Below are positions 54,293 through 64,000 of a stretch of DNA of 64,000 nucleotides, piece by piece. Positions within the stretch are counted from its first letter, which is position 1. Each line of letters opens with the position of its first letter. The notes beneath the pieces were generated by a model that did not search any database, had not been told where the DNA came from, and saw only the letters and a program-made list of their open reading frames with translations. This DNA is from Paraphoma chrysanthemicola (lineage: Eukaryota > Ascomycota > Dothideomycetes > Pleosporales > Phaeosphaeriaceae). Both the position numbers and the translations under genes were made by a program. The DNA is taken from the NCBI GenBank assembly GCA_020744225.1, contig JAGMWG010000001.1, positions 992,001 through 1,056,000 of the forward strand, written 5' to 3'.

Positions 54293-56059
54293 ATGAAGCT
54301 TACACTCGCCTTCCTCGCCGCCCTCGCGGCCGCTGATGCTGCCGAGGCCCGCAGCCACCGCCAGGCTCGTCGCCAGTACGGCTCTGGTTACGAGACCAAC
54401 CCATATGGCAGCGGCGGTTACGGCGGTGCCTCATCGGCCAAGCCCGTCGAGACTCCTCTCCCCTCCTCGGTCGCTGTCCCGTACATCCAGTCCTCGGCTG
54501 AGGCTTTCGAGACCTCTTACCCACCAAATGCTGCTTCTTCCTACCCTCCCGTCGTGGAGACTCCCTACCCCAGCCCTGAGGTTCCGGAGGTCCCCGAGGG
54601 TGGCAAGAGCACCCCAGCCGCCGCTGAGAGCACCCCCGCTGCTCCAGTAGAGACTCCCGCCGAGACCCCCTACCCGGCCGAGTCTTCTGCCGTCAAGCCG
54701 TCCTACGGCGCTGGCTACCCCGAGGAGACCCCCAAGGTCCCAGAGGGCGCTGTCCCATCCTCGAGCTACGTTCCTTCGGGCGCGTACCCATCGTCCGCCG
54801 TTGTTCCCTCCGGCACGTACCCATCCTCCGCAGCTGTCCCCTCCGGCGCTGTCCCCTCCGGTGGTTACGAGAGCCCTGCCGTGCCTGAGGCAGCCTCCAG
54901 CACCCCCTACGGCACTGGCGTCTACCCCTCGGGCGGCGCTGGCTACCCGACTGGCACTGGCGTCAGCCCAGCTTCCAGCACCCCCTTGAGCGACTTGATC
55001 ACCAAGACCATCTACTCCACCTCGGTCTACGGCAGCGTCACCAGCGTTGTCGCAGTTGGCACCACCTGCGTTGAGAAGGACAGCGAGAAGACCCCCTCTC
55101 CCTCTGCCCCCGTCAAGATCACCAGCGAGTACCCCGTCTCTGAGGTCACCAAGACCACCACCGAGACCCTCGTCTACACCGTTGGTGTCGGCTCGACTGC
55201 TCACCCAGTCACCACCGAGGTTGTCAAGACCAGCACTTCCACCGTCTACTCCACGGTCATCATCACCGCCAGCAAGCCTGCAGACAAGCCCGTCTACGGC
55301 GAGGGCTACCCAGAGGGACCTACTGGCACCTCCACCATCAAGTCCACCACCACCTCGACCAAGTACATCACCGTGAAGCCCACTCCTTCCAGCTCCGGCA
55401 AGGTCCCCTCTGTCGGCGAGCAGGGCTACCCAGTTGCGTCTGGCAGCAAGGCCGGCGCTGAGGACTGCGCTGTTCCCGTCACTGTCACTGTCACCGCCAA
55501 GGAGACCGTCTATGTCACCAAGGGCCAGGACAAGCCTAACGCTACTCCCCTCCCATCCAAGCCCGCTGGCGAATACCCTCCTTCGCCCGTCAAGCCTTCC
55601 GGCGGCGCTGATGTCCCCAAGGGATCTGCTACTCCCTCCCCATTGTACCCCATTGGCAACGGAACCCACCCATACCCTGCTGGCCCCACTGGCTTCAAGA
55701 CCTCGACCAAGCCCGCTTACCCCGTAGGCACTGGCGCATACGGCTCTGATGTCCCCACCAAGCCCAGCGAGACCAGCAGCCTCCCCTACTTCTCGTTCGT
55801 CTCTGAGGTCCCATACCCAACCCCCTCGGCCGTCAAGACTCCCTCCGTCGACACCGAGGTCCCTTACCCGTCGTCGGCTGTCCCCGCTGTATCGTCGCCC
55901 GCTGCTGAGTACGGCTCCGGTTACGGCGAGGTCCCAGCCCCGTCGAGCGCAAAGCCCGTCGAGACCCCATACGAGACCCCCAAGGTCCCGTCCAACGGCG
56001 AGGCTACCCCCACGCCTACCCCCGCTGTTGACTACGGCAACGGCTACGGCACCTACTAA
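54293..56059 (+). CDS. Secreted Pro/Ser/Thr-rich cell-wall-type protein
   Basis: Single exon, 588 residues, with a signal peptide (KLTLAFLAALAAADAAEA) followed by a basic pair (RRQYGSGY) that could be a Kex2 site. The body is low-complexity: YP, VPSG, TPA and ETP units, with a local array at about residues 159-195 built on a repeated P-S-S-A-x-V-P-S-G core. Three Thr/Val-rich beta-like modules (ITKTIYSTSVYGSVTSVV, TTTETLVYTVGVGS, TVTVTAKETVYVTKG) recall fungal adhesin or wall proteins. Gly-Tyr motifs (YGSGY, YGNGY) occur at both ends. Only two Cys are seen (TTCVEK, EDCAVP). There is no C-terminal hydrophobic GPI signal, so it is probably non-covalently wall-bound or released. The codon usage is strongly biased to C-ending codons, consistent with high expression. 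Confidence 0.82.
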   Translation: MKLTLAFLAALAAADAAEARSHRQARRQYGSGYETNPYGSGGYGGASSAKPVETPLPSSVAVPYIQSSAEAFETSYPPNAASSYPPVVETPYPSPEVPEVPEGGKSTPAAAESTPAAPVETPAETPYPAESSAVKPSYGAGYPEETPKVPEGAVPSSSYVPSGAYPSSAVVPSGTYPSSAAVPSGAVPSGGYESPAVPEAASSTPYGTGVYPSGGAGYPTGTGVSPASSTPLSDLITKTIYSTSVYGSVTSVVAVGTTCVEKDSEKTPSPSAPVKITSEYPVSEVTKTTTETLVYTVGVGSTAHPVTTEVVKTSTSTVYSTVIITASKPADKPVYGEGYPEGPTGTSTIKSTTTSTKYITVKPTPSSSGKVPSVGEQGYPVASGSKAGAEDCAVPVTVTVTAKETVYVTKGQDKPNATPLPSKPAGEYPPSPVKPSGGADVPKGSATPSPLYPIGNGTHPYPAGPTGFKTSTKPAYPVGTGAYGSDVPTKPSETSSLPYFSFVSEVPYPTPSAVKTPSVDTEVPYPSSAVPAVSSPAAEYGSGYGEVPAPSSAKPVETPYETPKVPSNGEATPTPTPAVDYGNGYGTY

Positions 56060-58085
56060 GCGTCTGCTTGTGCACCTGTAGATGAGCTGATGCGTTCTTG
56101 TACACGTGCTCTGAGTGCGCGCTGAAGGGCCACTTGGCCCATTTCTTTGCATGTCCTCGTTTGTCAAGTCTTTTACTGGATCGTGTCTCCTCGGGCAGGT
56201 GGCAGATGTTGATAGTTGCGTGTGTGGCTTATTTGCTATGTTGATATGGAAAAAATAAAAAAGGAGATCAGACAGTTCTTCATGTACGCTTTCGACAAAA
56301 TCTATGCTGTCTCATTTCACACATCAACATTTGCCGCCATCGCGACTGGGGAAACATCATGTGAAGGTGAAGGGTTTTGGTGAATTATGGGACATTGCAA
56401 CCATGTCTTACGAGTTCCTTGTGTTTGTACATCTCCTAACGTTTTAGTTAATCATTTTTTTTCCTGTCCGTCTGTATCTATGCTGGCTTGGTTTGAAAAG
56501 GAACCATCAGGTATAGCGCGGGGTTTTCTCCAGCTTTCTGTTCATAGCTGTATCTGAATGAGCAACCTCACTGAACTTCAAAACCCAGACTTTCTTCATG
56601 CATTGTGAACCCGTCACACTTCAAACTCAACTTCTAACCGCCTCGTATTTGTTCAGCACTTCCGAAGCGCAGGTGCGATACATGGCATCATCTACCCCCA
56701 AAATGACATCTCGCCAATCCCTCACACACACCCTCCCAAGACCCGCTAAACACGCTTGCCCAGCACAGCCACCTTTCGTACCTGACGATCCCTACCCGTT
56801 TCAGCACCGACACCCGCGATGTGACGCACGAGCACGTTCCGTCATGGTCATGGTGTGTGCCGAAAATACACTAAACATGTCAGTGGACAATCGGGCCAGT
56901 GTTTCATCTTATTCCTAAATTACCCGCCGTACCTGGCGTGCCGGGCTCCGGTTGTGCCGGACAAGGAGAGATCCCTGCGTGAGTGTGACCAATCTCGGAG
57001 TCTGATAGTGATCAACGAAGAGCGTTGATTTGTCGAATTGGGTTTGCGAGGTTCCTCGCGTAGGTGGCGCTGTCGGCTTTGGTACAGTTACCCCTTTTGA
57101 AGCTTTGAGGTGTGTGTGTGCTCTCGGAGCGAGATGGTATGGTTCGTAGATTAAGCTTGTGCGCGCGATATTGTTTGCTTGGTGTTGGTGTTGATGTTGG
57201 TATTGGTTTTTGGAGTTTGGCAAATAATCAGCCTCGCTCTGTCACCTCGATTGCGCTGGCGAGAGCTGCAGTACAGACCGCAATCCCCAACCTCACGTTA
57301 CTAGAACAACGTAGTCAAGTCTCTGAATCGCGTCCCCCCACGATTCAAACCACTTTCCAACCCCCGATACACCAGCTCGCCTAACGCAAATTGAACATAC
57401 CCCAAAGCTATCTCACGGACACGAATACGGCTGCGGAGATGGCTTCGCCGACTAGAACGAGGCTGGCACTAGCCACACCACCGGATCAAAGTCCTGATTA
57501 CTCGAGAGGAGTGGTTACACGACTCGTATACTCGACGTTAAGCGATTAGGGTCTATTGCTGATCGACAGTGTTCTGCCGTGTGACGATAACAAGGTCCAT
57601 GCAGTGTGCGCGCGCATGTCATGCAGGGTCAGATGCTGCGCTTGCAATGTGTACCTGCGTCTGAGGTGCAATGCGAACAGTCGGTGAACGCGTGTTTGAA
57701 TGCAGAGAAGTATTCTTAGCTCTGGATGTGGGATGGGATGAGATTGCGAATGAGCATTGTGCTGACCGTTATGATTGCGGCGACGAGATAGGAGGGATGG
57801 GGAGCCGGCACTGAAGTCATTAGAAGCTGAAGGTGCGCAAGGCACGTGATGCTGTTGTATTGGAAGGCAACTATATCCCTATTGAGCGGCAGACGAGCCC
57901 ACCTGATATTGCTGCGAGGGGTGCTGAATCCTCCAATGTTCGCAGTGCTTTTCTCGTTGGGCCTTCCACTGCTGAGCGCCAGCACTAATATTCGGGCATA
58001 CCTGTTCCATATGACCGTGTACTGTAAACTCCAATGTGTCACTTCGCCATATATAAGTCACGTTGAGACCTCTCTAATCATCGTA
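56060..58085. other. Intergenic region (2 kb) between convergent genes
   Basis: Lies between the wall-protein stop and the SWIM-RING stop. Only short frames; an A/T-rich stretch at 56230-56480 fits a 3' UTR. Nothing else called. Confidence 0.5.
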
Positions 58086-59081
58086 TCAGAGCCCGTCATA
58101 GTCATCAAAGTCCCGTCTTCGTCCCCGGCTGTTGCCGAGCTGTCTCCGAACCCAGAAAGGATGATATGTAGAGTAGTCTCGCTCGCCACTCAGTCCGAGC
58201 TGTCCGGCCACGTTCATATAGCCGTCTTCATTCCTCTCCAGGCCTTTGGTGTCGATTGTACCCAGCTTCCCGTCGAAGCCATCTTCTGCCGACCACGTTG
58301 CTCGACAGTATGGACAAGTCGCTTTACCTCTTGTCATGGAGATCCACTTCTGCATGCAGTCCTTGTGCACGTTGTTTCCGCAGCTGGCCTTGCAATAAAC
58401 GATGGCGTCTTTGCCGGCCTCGAGTTCGTCGTAACAGATCGGGCATTCGCCCTCGATAGGCTTGCGGTTGCCGTCTTGTTCGCCGTGAGCATCAGTAGGG
58501 TCTGTCTCAACGCCCGGTATTGGCGGTGCGTTCTTCAGTGTCTCGCGCAGCTCGGTGCTGGTGAGTGCCAGTTGGTATGCAACATCTTCTCGCGCCTTGA
58601 GCACGCGCAACATGACGTATATAATGTGTTTGCATTGATTGCCCTTGAGCGCATGGGGACAATCGCAGCTCGGTACAAGCCGAATCTGCTGTGTATACAC
58701 GTTGCCAGTCGAGCCCGCCATTTTTACCTTCTCTTCCGGGATCTCGTCAGTGCCGCATCGCTCGCGCGAAAGGACCGTGAGACGCTGCGTCATTGCTCGT
58801 CCCTTGATCTCAAGGTAGCTCTGTGGTGGACTTGCGCGATACCGCCTGAGGCGCTTCTCCTCGGTCGGCGCATTGCTTGCGCGCTTGCCTTTCTTCTTTG
58901 CTGACGATTTCTTTGGTGAATCTTCCGTCAAGTCGACAACTTCTGTTGATGTAGCGGCTTTCTTGACCTTCTTAGGCGGTGATTGGTAGCCAAAGGGCGC
59001 ATTATCATCGTCTTCGGTGTAGCTGGTCACTTTGCGCTTGCGCGATGGCCTCGCAGCTGGCAGCTGTCGCGAGAGGGCCAT
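58086..59081 (-). CDS. SWIM and RING zinc-finger protein (putative E3 ubiquitin ligase)
   Basis: Single exon, 331 residues. A basic N-terminus with SPPKKVKKA-type nuclear localisation signals precedes the domain part. The SWIM finger is at about 136-152: SCDCPHALKGNQCKHIIYVM (C-x-C ... C-x-H). A RING finger follows at about 212-260: CPICYDELEAG..AIVYCKASCGNNVHKDCMQKW...ATCPYC, with all eight ligand positions filled. This order, SWIM then RING, is that of ZSWIM2/MEX-like E3 ligases and is conserved as a single-copy gene in many ascomycetes (recalled, not searched). Predicted role: nuclear ubiquitin ligase; substrate unknown. It ends RRQLGNSRGRRRDFDDYDGL. The start ATG at 59079-59081 is the first of the frame. 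Confidence 0.87.
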   Translation of the reverse strand: MALSRQLPAARPSRKRKVTSYTEDDDNAPFGYQSPPKKVKKAATSTEVVDLTEDSPKKSSAKKKGKRASNAPTEEKRLRRYRASPPQSYLEIKGRAMTQRLTVLSRERCGTDEIPEEKVKMAGSTGNVYTQQIRLVPSCDCPHALKGNQCKHIIYVMLRVLKAREDVAYQLALTSTELRETLKNAPPIPGVETDPTDAHGEQDGNRKPIEGECPICYDELEAGKDAIVYCKASCGNNVHKDCMQKWISMTRGKATCPYCRATWSAEDGFDGKLGTIDTKGLERNEDGYMNVAGQLGLSGERDYSTYHPFWVRRQLGNSRGRRRDFDDYDGL

Positions 59082-59458
59082 GACGCAATGATTTGGAGGC
59101 CGAATTGAGGAAAGACCACCAATGCAAGTATTTCCTCAAGCTTCGCTATTGATCCTACGGTGGATGAAGCGTGCACGATTACCTTCTGGTGTAATGGTTG
59201 GTGGGGCGAAAGTTGGAGGTAGTGGCGACAGCGGCGCAATATCGATAAAGGGCGAACCAGACGCGCCTTCTCGAAGCACGCGCGAGCACGTGATCAGTGT
59301 CAAGTTCAAAGTCTTGAATTTGTCGAGTGGGCTCACAGCATTTTCTCAACAACCACGCACAAGTGAGACCATACTTGTCGCCCATACTACCAATACTTTG
59401 CAGCGTCTACAGCAAAATCTCTCACTAACATGGAACGTCCCTTTGACGGCCCTGCCTG
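59082..59458. other. Intergenic region between tandem minus-strand genes
   Basis: About 380 bases; should hold the SWIM-RING promoter and the 3' UTR of the secreted-protein gene. No gene seen. Confidence 0.5.
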
Positions 59459-60445
59459 CTACTTCCTTACAGTACTCACAGCACACGGCCCAAGAAACGT
59501 TGCCGTGGTCATTGTCGTACTACTAGTATCCTTCGTCAACCCATTAATAGCCAAGTAGCCATTCGGACAATTCTTCTCATTCGCCAACTTCGGTACACCC
59601 GTCACTTTGTTCTCATTATAGTCATCCAAGTACAAGAAATTGCACCTTGCATTCGCGCCAAAATTCTGCGCAGGATCGATCTGTTCGTACGTGAATTGCA
59701 CGCATCCGAGTCGCCCTTGGCAGTCTTTGCAGCATGCAGCCCAAGGCTCCGAGGGCTCGTAGTACTCAAAGGGCCCGTACTCGTAGGCTATTGCTGCGGC
59801 GGAAGCGGGGCCATAGGAGGAGAGATGGTATGCTGAGAGCGGAGCGAGGGCGCAGGATGCCGGGACGGTTGACGTTGCAGTCGTGGTTGTGAAGATGGGC
59901 AACGTGTACGGCGTTGAGAACCCCAAGCACGCACAGCCCGTGCGGATGTAAAGGGAAGCCTGGTTCTTGAAGAGGGCTGGAGCAGGGACCTTTGTGAATG
60001 CGCGTTTGAGTTCTGGGTTGAGCCTGACGATGTCCGGTACAACAGGTGGCGGGGTTATGGTGCTGAAGGTGGCTGTCGGCGTGACCTTGTTGTAGGATGG
60101 CGAGGCAGGTTGCGCTGGCGGAATCGGTATGTCGTCCTCAGCACGTGCTGCGTATCGCGGTCGCGGGTTTGTTGACACCGTGATAGTCTTCATGGGTATG
60201 GGCGAGGTGACCCAGACATCGAATTGTCCTGTCACAGAGGTTATGGTGGAGCCGACGAATGAGTTGCAGTAATCAAGGACGTCGTATTGGTTCTTCGACG
60301 GCAAAGCTTTGTACACATTATCGACGACTGTACAGGCTTTGATGTTTGTGTTAAACGAAGACCAGGGGTCAGCGGGTTTAGTGTGGGCAAGTCGGGTGAA
60401 GCTCAGCGCTATCAACAAATGCTTGAAACTGCAAGAATGAAGCAT
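59459..60445 (-). CDS. Secreted cysteine-containing hypothetical protein
   Basis: Single exon, 328 residues, with a signal peptide (KHLLIALSFTRLAHT). The N-terminal part contains KACTVVDNVYKALPSKNQYDVLDYCNSFVGSTIT. A dibasic-like RYAARAEDD site and a Pro/Thr-rich linker follow. The C-terminal half has eight or more Cys: GCACLGFST, ASCALAP, WAACCKDCQGRLGCVQFTYEQ, ARCNFLYLDDY, KNCPNGY and GPCAVS. The block around CCKDCQGRLGCVQFTY resembles an apple/PAN-like fold, but the match is loose. There is no enzyme motif or GPI signal. Secretion and disulfide bonding are inferred from sequence; function unknown, and an effector-like or wall-associated role is possible. Confidence 0.75.
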   Translation of the reverse strand: MLHSCSFKHLLIALSFTRLAHTKPADPWSSFNTNIKACTVVDNVYKALPSKNQYDVLDYCNSFVGSTITSVTGQFDVWVTSPIPMKTITVSTNPRPRYAARAEDDIPIPPAQPASPSYNKVTPTATFSTITPPPVVPDIVRLNPELKRAFTKVPAPALFKNQASLYIRTGCACLGFSTPYTLPIFTTTTATSTVPASCALAPLSAYHLSSYGPASAAAIAYEYGPFEYYEPSEPWAACCKDCQGRLGCVQFTYEQIDPAQNFGANARCNFLYLDDYNENKVTGVPKLANEKNCPNGYLAINGLTKDTSSTTMTTATFLGPCAVSTVRK

Positions 60446-60930
60446 GGCGCAAAAGAGGAAGCAAGATACAAAGTACTTGAGGCTGGATCCCGCAAAGGAG
60501 GAATCTGCACGTTTTATTCTGTAGCAGAACGTTGAGCATCAAAGTTCCTGGTGTTCCTGCATACGCCTCGAGGATCAGCCTCCAATACCTTTCTCTCGAA
60601 TCCGCCATCATCGCTTCCCGTGTCAAAATCTCAATCGCGTTCCCAGGAACCAGCGAATGAAGTTGAAAAGTACGCGAGGCCAAGAGAAGCCAATTTGGTT
60701 GCGGCTCTAAAACTTCAGCTCAAACGCCACATCCAGATCTGGACCTTCAGCTAACCATTCGTCACGTGGAGCATCTTTAGCTCGTATGCTCAACCATGGC
60801 GTGAAAATTCTAGAGCATGTTATTCTAGTATACTGAACATGCTAATTTGATATATAAAGATGTATAGATGTGAGCTATGGAACGTCTCCAAAATGTGCCA
60901 TCACCTACAATTGCACATTCGTCTTCATTG
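60446..60930. other. Intergenic region between tandem minus-strand genes
   Basis: About 490 bases. Promoter of the secreted-protein gene and 3' end of the transporter; no gene seen. Confidence 0.5.
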
Positions 60931-62667
60931 TCACTTCTGATCTTCTGCTACCCAGCTTGCAGGCTTCCAATTGTTCGCACAAGAGAACGCCCTGCCTCCA
61001 GATCCGTTACCGAGCTCTGAGCCAGAGGACCACATACCCAGAACAAACTAGTTGGAAGACGTTAGCCGATATGCCGCTGTCGGTCAAGGGATAGAGTATG
61101 AAACTTACAATGGTAACACCAAGGATGAACACGGCGCAATTTAAGATAGTCGTAGCCATCCTGCGCTTTGTTGAAAACAAGTTGCTCCTGTGCTGGTACA
61201 ACCAAAGGCAAGGCGGCAGAGCATCTGCGGACAACCAGTCATCAGCCACACTGGACATTCACAAATGGTCGAGAACACTTACAACTGAACCAGCTTCCAA
61301 ACAAAGCTCCAATGAGCCCCAAGAAGATGTTGAAGTTCGGTATCGCCTCCGCCAATAACCAACTCGCCACCCACGCAACCGCACAAATCGCTAACCAGCT
61401 TCCAATGCTCTTGAAACTGTTCTGGTGCACAACGTTGGTCCCTGCCCACATCCGAACGTATATGTATTTGCAAGCCACCGAGCCGTTGACGACGCCGGCA
61501 ACAATGATTGTGGGAAGCGCGATGCCGAAAGCGATTTTCGTGAATATAGGACCTGCGGATCCGAGTGCAGGACTGGCGACGAGTGGGCCAGCATAGTAGT
61601 ATATGACGACGGACATGACCATGTAGAATATCACGGCAATGCCTTGCTCAAGGAAGAGCGCTTTTTTGAAATCGCGTGGGTCTTTGAGCTCGGCCTGGAA
61701 GGAGAAGAAGGCGACATGGCCGGCTGAAGAGATGATTAGCTTTTGTAGCATGAGGTAATGGTGAAGGGGAGACGCACTATATGCCAGGATTATGTTCAAG
61801 ACTGGACCTAGGCCCTTGACCAGGGGCACGTTGGGTCGGACGGCCAGAACGTTGCCCATGTCTGGCTTCTGGATGCCAATAGCGATCATCACTACGAGAA
61901 CAGCGATGACAATGGAGAGGCACGCTGGATCTGTCAGTACGTTTGCAGCATCACCAAAGTGTATTAACTTACAGAAGATAGAGAAGTAGCTGACGTTCTT
62001 AAACGTCCTCGGCAAGCCCAACAGAAAGCAGATCAATAAACCAGCAACACTGAAGATAATAGTGCATGCAGCATGGTCAGTGATGGCGTTCATCGCTATC
62101 GCGAAACTAAGCACATGCGCGCCCATGATGAAGATTAAGATGAGCACTTGTCCCACAGCCATAATCTCTCTTCCAATCGGTCCAGCAATCAACATGCCGC
62201 AGTCGGCAAAGGAGTGCATGGAAGGATGCGCGAGCTTGAACTCTCCTATGATCCAACCGGTGTATGTCGCAATGACGCCAAGAAAGAGGATGCAGAGAAG
62301 ACCAGGGACAAGACCGAGGATGGCGAGCGCTTGCGGGAGGGCAAGGACACCGAGGGAAACGTTTTCAGCGAGCATGAGAATGCTCGTGTGCCACCTAGGG
62401 GTGTGAGTACTGAAGACAATCAGAGGATGAGGCTTGAATTTACCATTCACATGTTTTGTACTGGACATCAGCCCCTTCTTCATTGCCGAAGACGTCAGTC
62501 TCGGCAGGTGAAGTAGCTTGAGTTTCGAGGTCTGAGGAGTTTGAAGTCTGTAATAAAAGACCCTGCTCAGTGGATTCGGTCTTTTCGGTCGCGTCTGGCC
62601 GGGGTGCTCGGATGGTCTCCATAGACGAGACGGATCTCCTTCTTCCAACCAGGTCGGAAGTAGCCAT
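60931..62667 (-). CDS. Amino-acid transporter of the AAAP/Avt family, 6 exons
   Basis: Model complement(join(60931..61047, 61109..61224, 61283..61723, 61778..61924, 61973..62394, 62444..62667)), 488 residues; all phases agree. Exon 1 gives a polar, acidic cytosolic N-terminus (DVFGNEEGADVQYKTCEW) joining WHTSILMLAENVSLGVLALPQALAILG, the first membrane span of the family. Later junctions restore SYFSIFSCLSIVIAVLV, NIILAYTGHVAFFSFQAELKDPRDF and LFGSWFSYALPP..WLYQ. About eleven hydrophobic spans are present and the tail ends NWKPASWVAEDQK. The family moves neutral amino acids with protons across the plasma or vacuolar membrane; substrate and site are not predictable here. Introns 2 (48 bases) and 3 (54 bases) are multiples of three without stops. 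The first exon's ATG at 62665-62667 is the only good start. Confidence 0.88.
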
Positions 62668-63801
62668 TGAGATTCCGGAGGGTATAGTAGAGACCGCAAA
62701 TGAATCTGCGTCTGCGGTTGAAGATTCAGGTCAGAACACAGGTGAAGAGCAGGCCGAAGGAGACTCTTGGATTTTATGCTGTGCTGTTTGATGCAGAAGT
62801 GGTTGAGAGATAAGACAAGTCGTTGCCATGGTAGATATGGCGAATGGGGCACTGGGTCTTTCATGGAGCAATGACGCCTACACTATGCGTGTGAGAATGG
62901 GCACCAAAAAGTTTGGATGTGGTCACGATAAGCCAGCCAAAATCGCGTCTAAGATTGGTACACTACCAGACGAGCTACGGAAAGGTCATCTGGTGCAGTC
63001 AGTGGATGTGACTGCGAATCGTCTGGTTCCGAAAGACGTCTCAAAGCAGGCCTGTAGTGCGGAGCAAGCACCATGAATTGGTAGAGATTGCGAATTGCAA
63101 TGCTGCTCGCCTGCTTGGGAGGCAGACCTATGGCCGGGTCTGTTATACGCGTCCATAATCTCTCTCAAGCAAGCATATATCACGGTCTCCGCAAATACTG
63201 AGGTCGATTTCGCGATTGGGTGGTGCCAACTGCATGGATTGCGCCGCCGTTACCCCAAAGTGGAGCTGCGGGAGCGGGACGAACGCTACGACGCTTTGGG
63301 ACGCTTAACCGAGCGGGCGGCGCGTCGCAGCCATCGGGGCGGATTACAACCTCCTCACTTCCATGCCCAATCAAAGCATCTCATTGACCCCGGTGCACGC
63401 TGAATCACGCGTCCGACACCACCAGCAGCGCTCAGGTAATCTGCCTAATATCGATATGGTCGGTTTTGCCAAGGAGGAGGTTGGGTGAACGTTCTCGAAG
63501 TGTTTCGGCACCCCTCGAGACGCCTTGATATCGCACACATCGTCGCACTCGTCTCCCAGCTTAATCGACAGATAGCCCATCCAATCTGCCCATTGTGCGC
63601 ATCTTGATATCGTGCAGGTCGTACCGCAGCTCGCTAGCCAACAAATCACGGTCAGGTAAGCGCCGTCCGACCTCAATCTCTATGAGCATCCTCCAGCTTC
63701 ACCGCGCGCCTCAACATCCCATTTTTGTGCGCAATCGTATCTACATAGCTTCGCGACACTAACGCGACCGCGCTTCAGCTTTGCGCCGATAAGTTTTCAC
63801 C
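62668..63801. other. Divergent upstream region (transporter / peroxiredoxin genes)
   Basis: About 1.1 kb between divergent ATGs. Short frames only; the transporter and peroxiredoxin promoters should lie here. Confidence 0.5.
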
Positions 63802-64000
63802 ATGCCCGTCGAACTCCGCAAACGCAAGGAGGCGCCTCCTGCGCCCGTGCAACCGACGAAGAAGAAGGCGACAGCCAAGGCTAAGAAGCCCGAGAGCGAG
63901 AAGACCGTCGTCGAGAAGGTCCAAGAAGTCGTTGCTGAGAAGGTCGAGGCTGTCAAGGAGGCGGTCAGCGGCACGTCCAACGGCGCAGCCTCAAAACCCG
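63802..64000 (+). CDS. N-terminus of a nuclear (Dot5-type) peroxiredoxin, 3' partial
   Basis: The ATG at 63802 opens a frame that runs off the window (66 codons). The start PVELRKRKEAPPAPVQPTKKK, followed by Lys/Ala- and Glu/Val-rich helical sequence (EKTVVEKVQEVVAEKVEAVKEA), matches from memory the basic leader of fungal nuclear thiol peroxidases (Dot5, BCP type). The catalytic domain is outside the window, so the call rests on the leader only. Such proteins reduce peroxides in the nucleus. Confidence 0.5.
   Translation, partial: MPVELRKRKEAPPAPVQPTKKKATAKAKKPESEKTVVEKVQEVVAEKVEAVKEAVSGTSNGAASKP

Noticed and set aside
54431..56167. A 578-codon open frame on the minus strand opposite the wall-type protein gene
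   Set aside because: It mirrors the repeats and C-ending codon bias of the sense gene; the product is a Gly/Arg/Ser shadow without a signal peptide or family features.
57846..58904. A 352-codon plus-strand frame opposite the SWIM-RING gene
   Set aside because: The minus strand carries two clear zinc-binding domains; the antisense frame has no recognisable family.
61242..62864. A single 540-codon unspliced frame as the transporter gene
   Set aside because: It reads through introns; the spliced model recovers the family's first span, the AYTGHVAFF block and the proper C-terminus.
1..64000. CRISPR array, tRNA genes, intact transposon
   Set aside because: No regularly spaced repeats, no cloverleaf-like sequence with standard boxes noticed, and no transposase or reverse-transcriptase motifs found by reading; a tRNA scan was not possible.

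Overview
The window is nuclear DNA of a filamentous ascomycete (Pezizomycotina), most likely a Dothideomycete. The reasons are short introns (48-61 bp for most) with GTRNGT donors, CTRAY-type branch points and YAG acceptors, monocistronic genes on both strands, and fungus-specific families (HET domain, Zn2Cys6 regulators, DUF6594, DUF3984, a Gpi10-type mannosyltransferase, JmjC plus zf-4CXXC_R1). The taxon is inferred from gene content, not computed. All spliced models were built by eye from reading frames, splice signals and family similarity.

Left part (1-28 kb) is mostly conserved housekeeping. It holds the 3' end of a Zn2Cys6-type regulator, a Siw14-like inositol pyrophosphate phosphatase, a DUF3984-like protein, the GPI mannosyltransferase Gpi10 (5 exons), a large Sak1/CaMKK-type kinase, a small helix-hairpin-helix protein, a JmjC/zf-4CXXC_R1/AT-hook chromatin protein, the ubiquinone enzyme Coq2, and a secreted LVIVD (choice-of-anchor B) protein.

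Middle part (28-54 kb) is sparse and looks accessory. It holds a HET-domain gene flanked by a decayed copy of its neighbour's 3' end, two related small proteins with a retropepsin-like core in which the catalytic motif is replaced by D-P-x-C, a Zn2Cys6 regulator, a secreted PAF-acetylhydrolase-like lipase, a DUF6594 membrane protein and long gene-free stretches. Dispersed over 36.4-50.3 kb are four loci of what looks like an undescribed gene family: tiny single-pass membrane proteins, made from a membrane exon and a tail exon. Three are intact and keep an (L/P)PxY motif in the tail; one is a pseudogene. This family is the main discovery candidate.

Right part (54-64 kb) returns to ordinary density: a secreted Pro/Ser/Thr-rich wall-type protein, a SWIM-RING ubiquitin-ligase-like protein, a secreted cysteine-containing protein, an AAAP amino-acid transporter (6 exons) and the start of a nuclear Dot5-type peroxiredoxin. 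I saw no tRNA, rRNA, CRISPR array or intact transposon.
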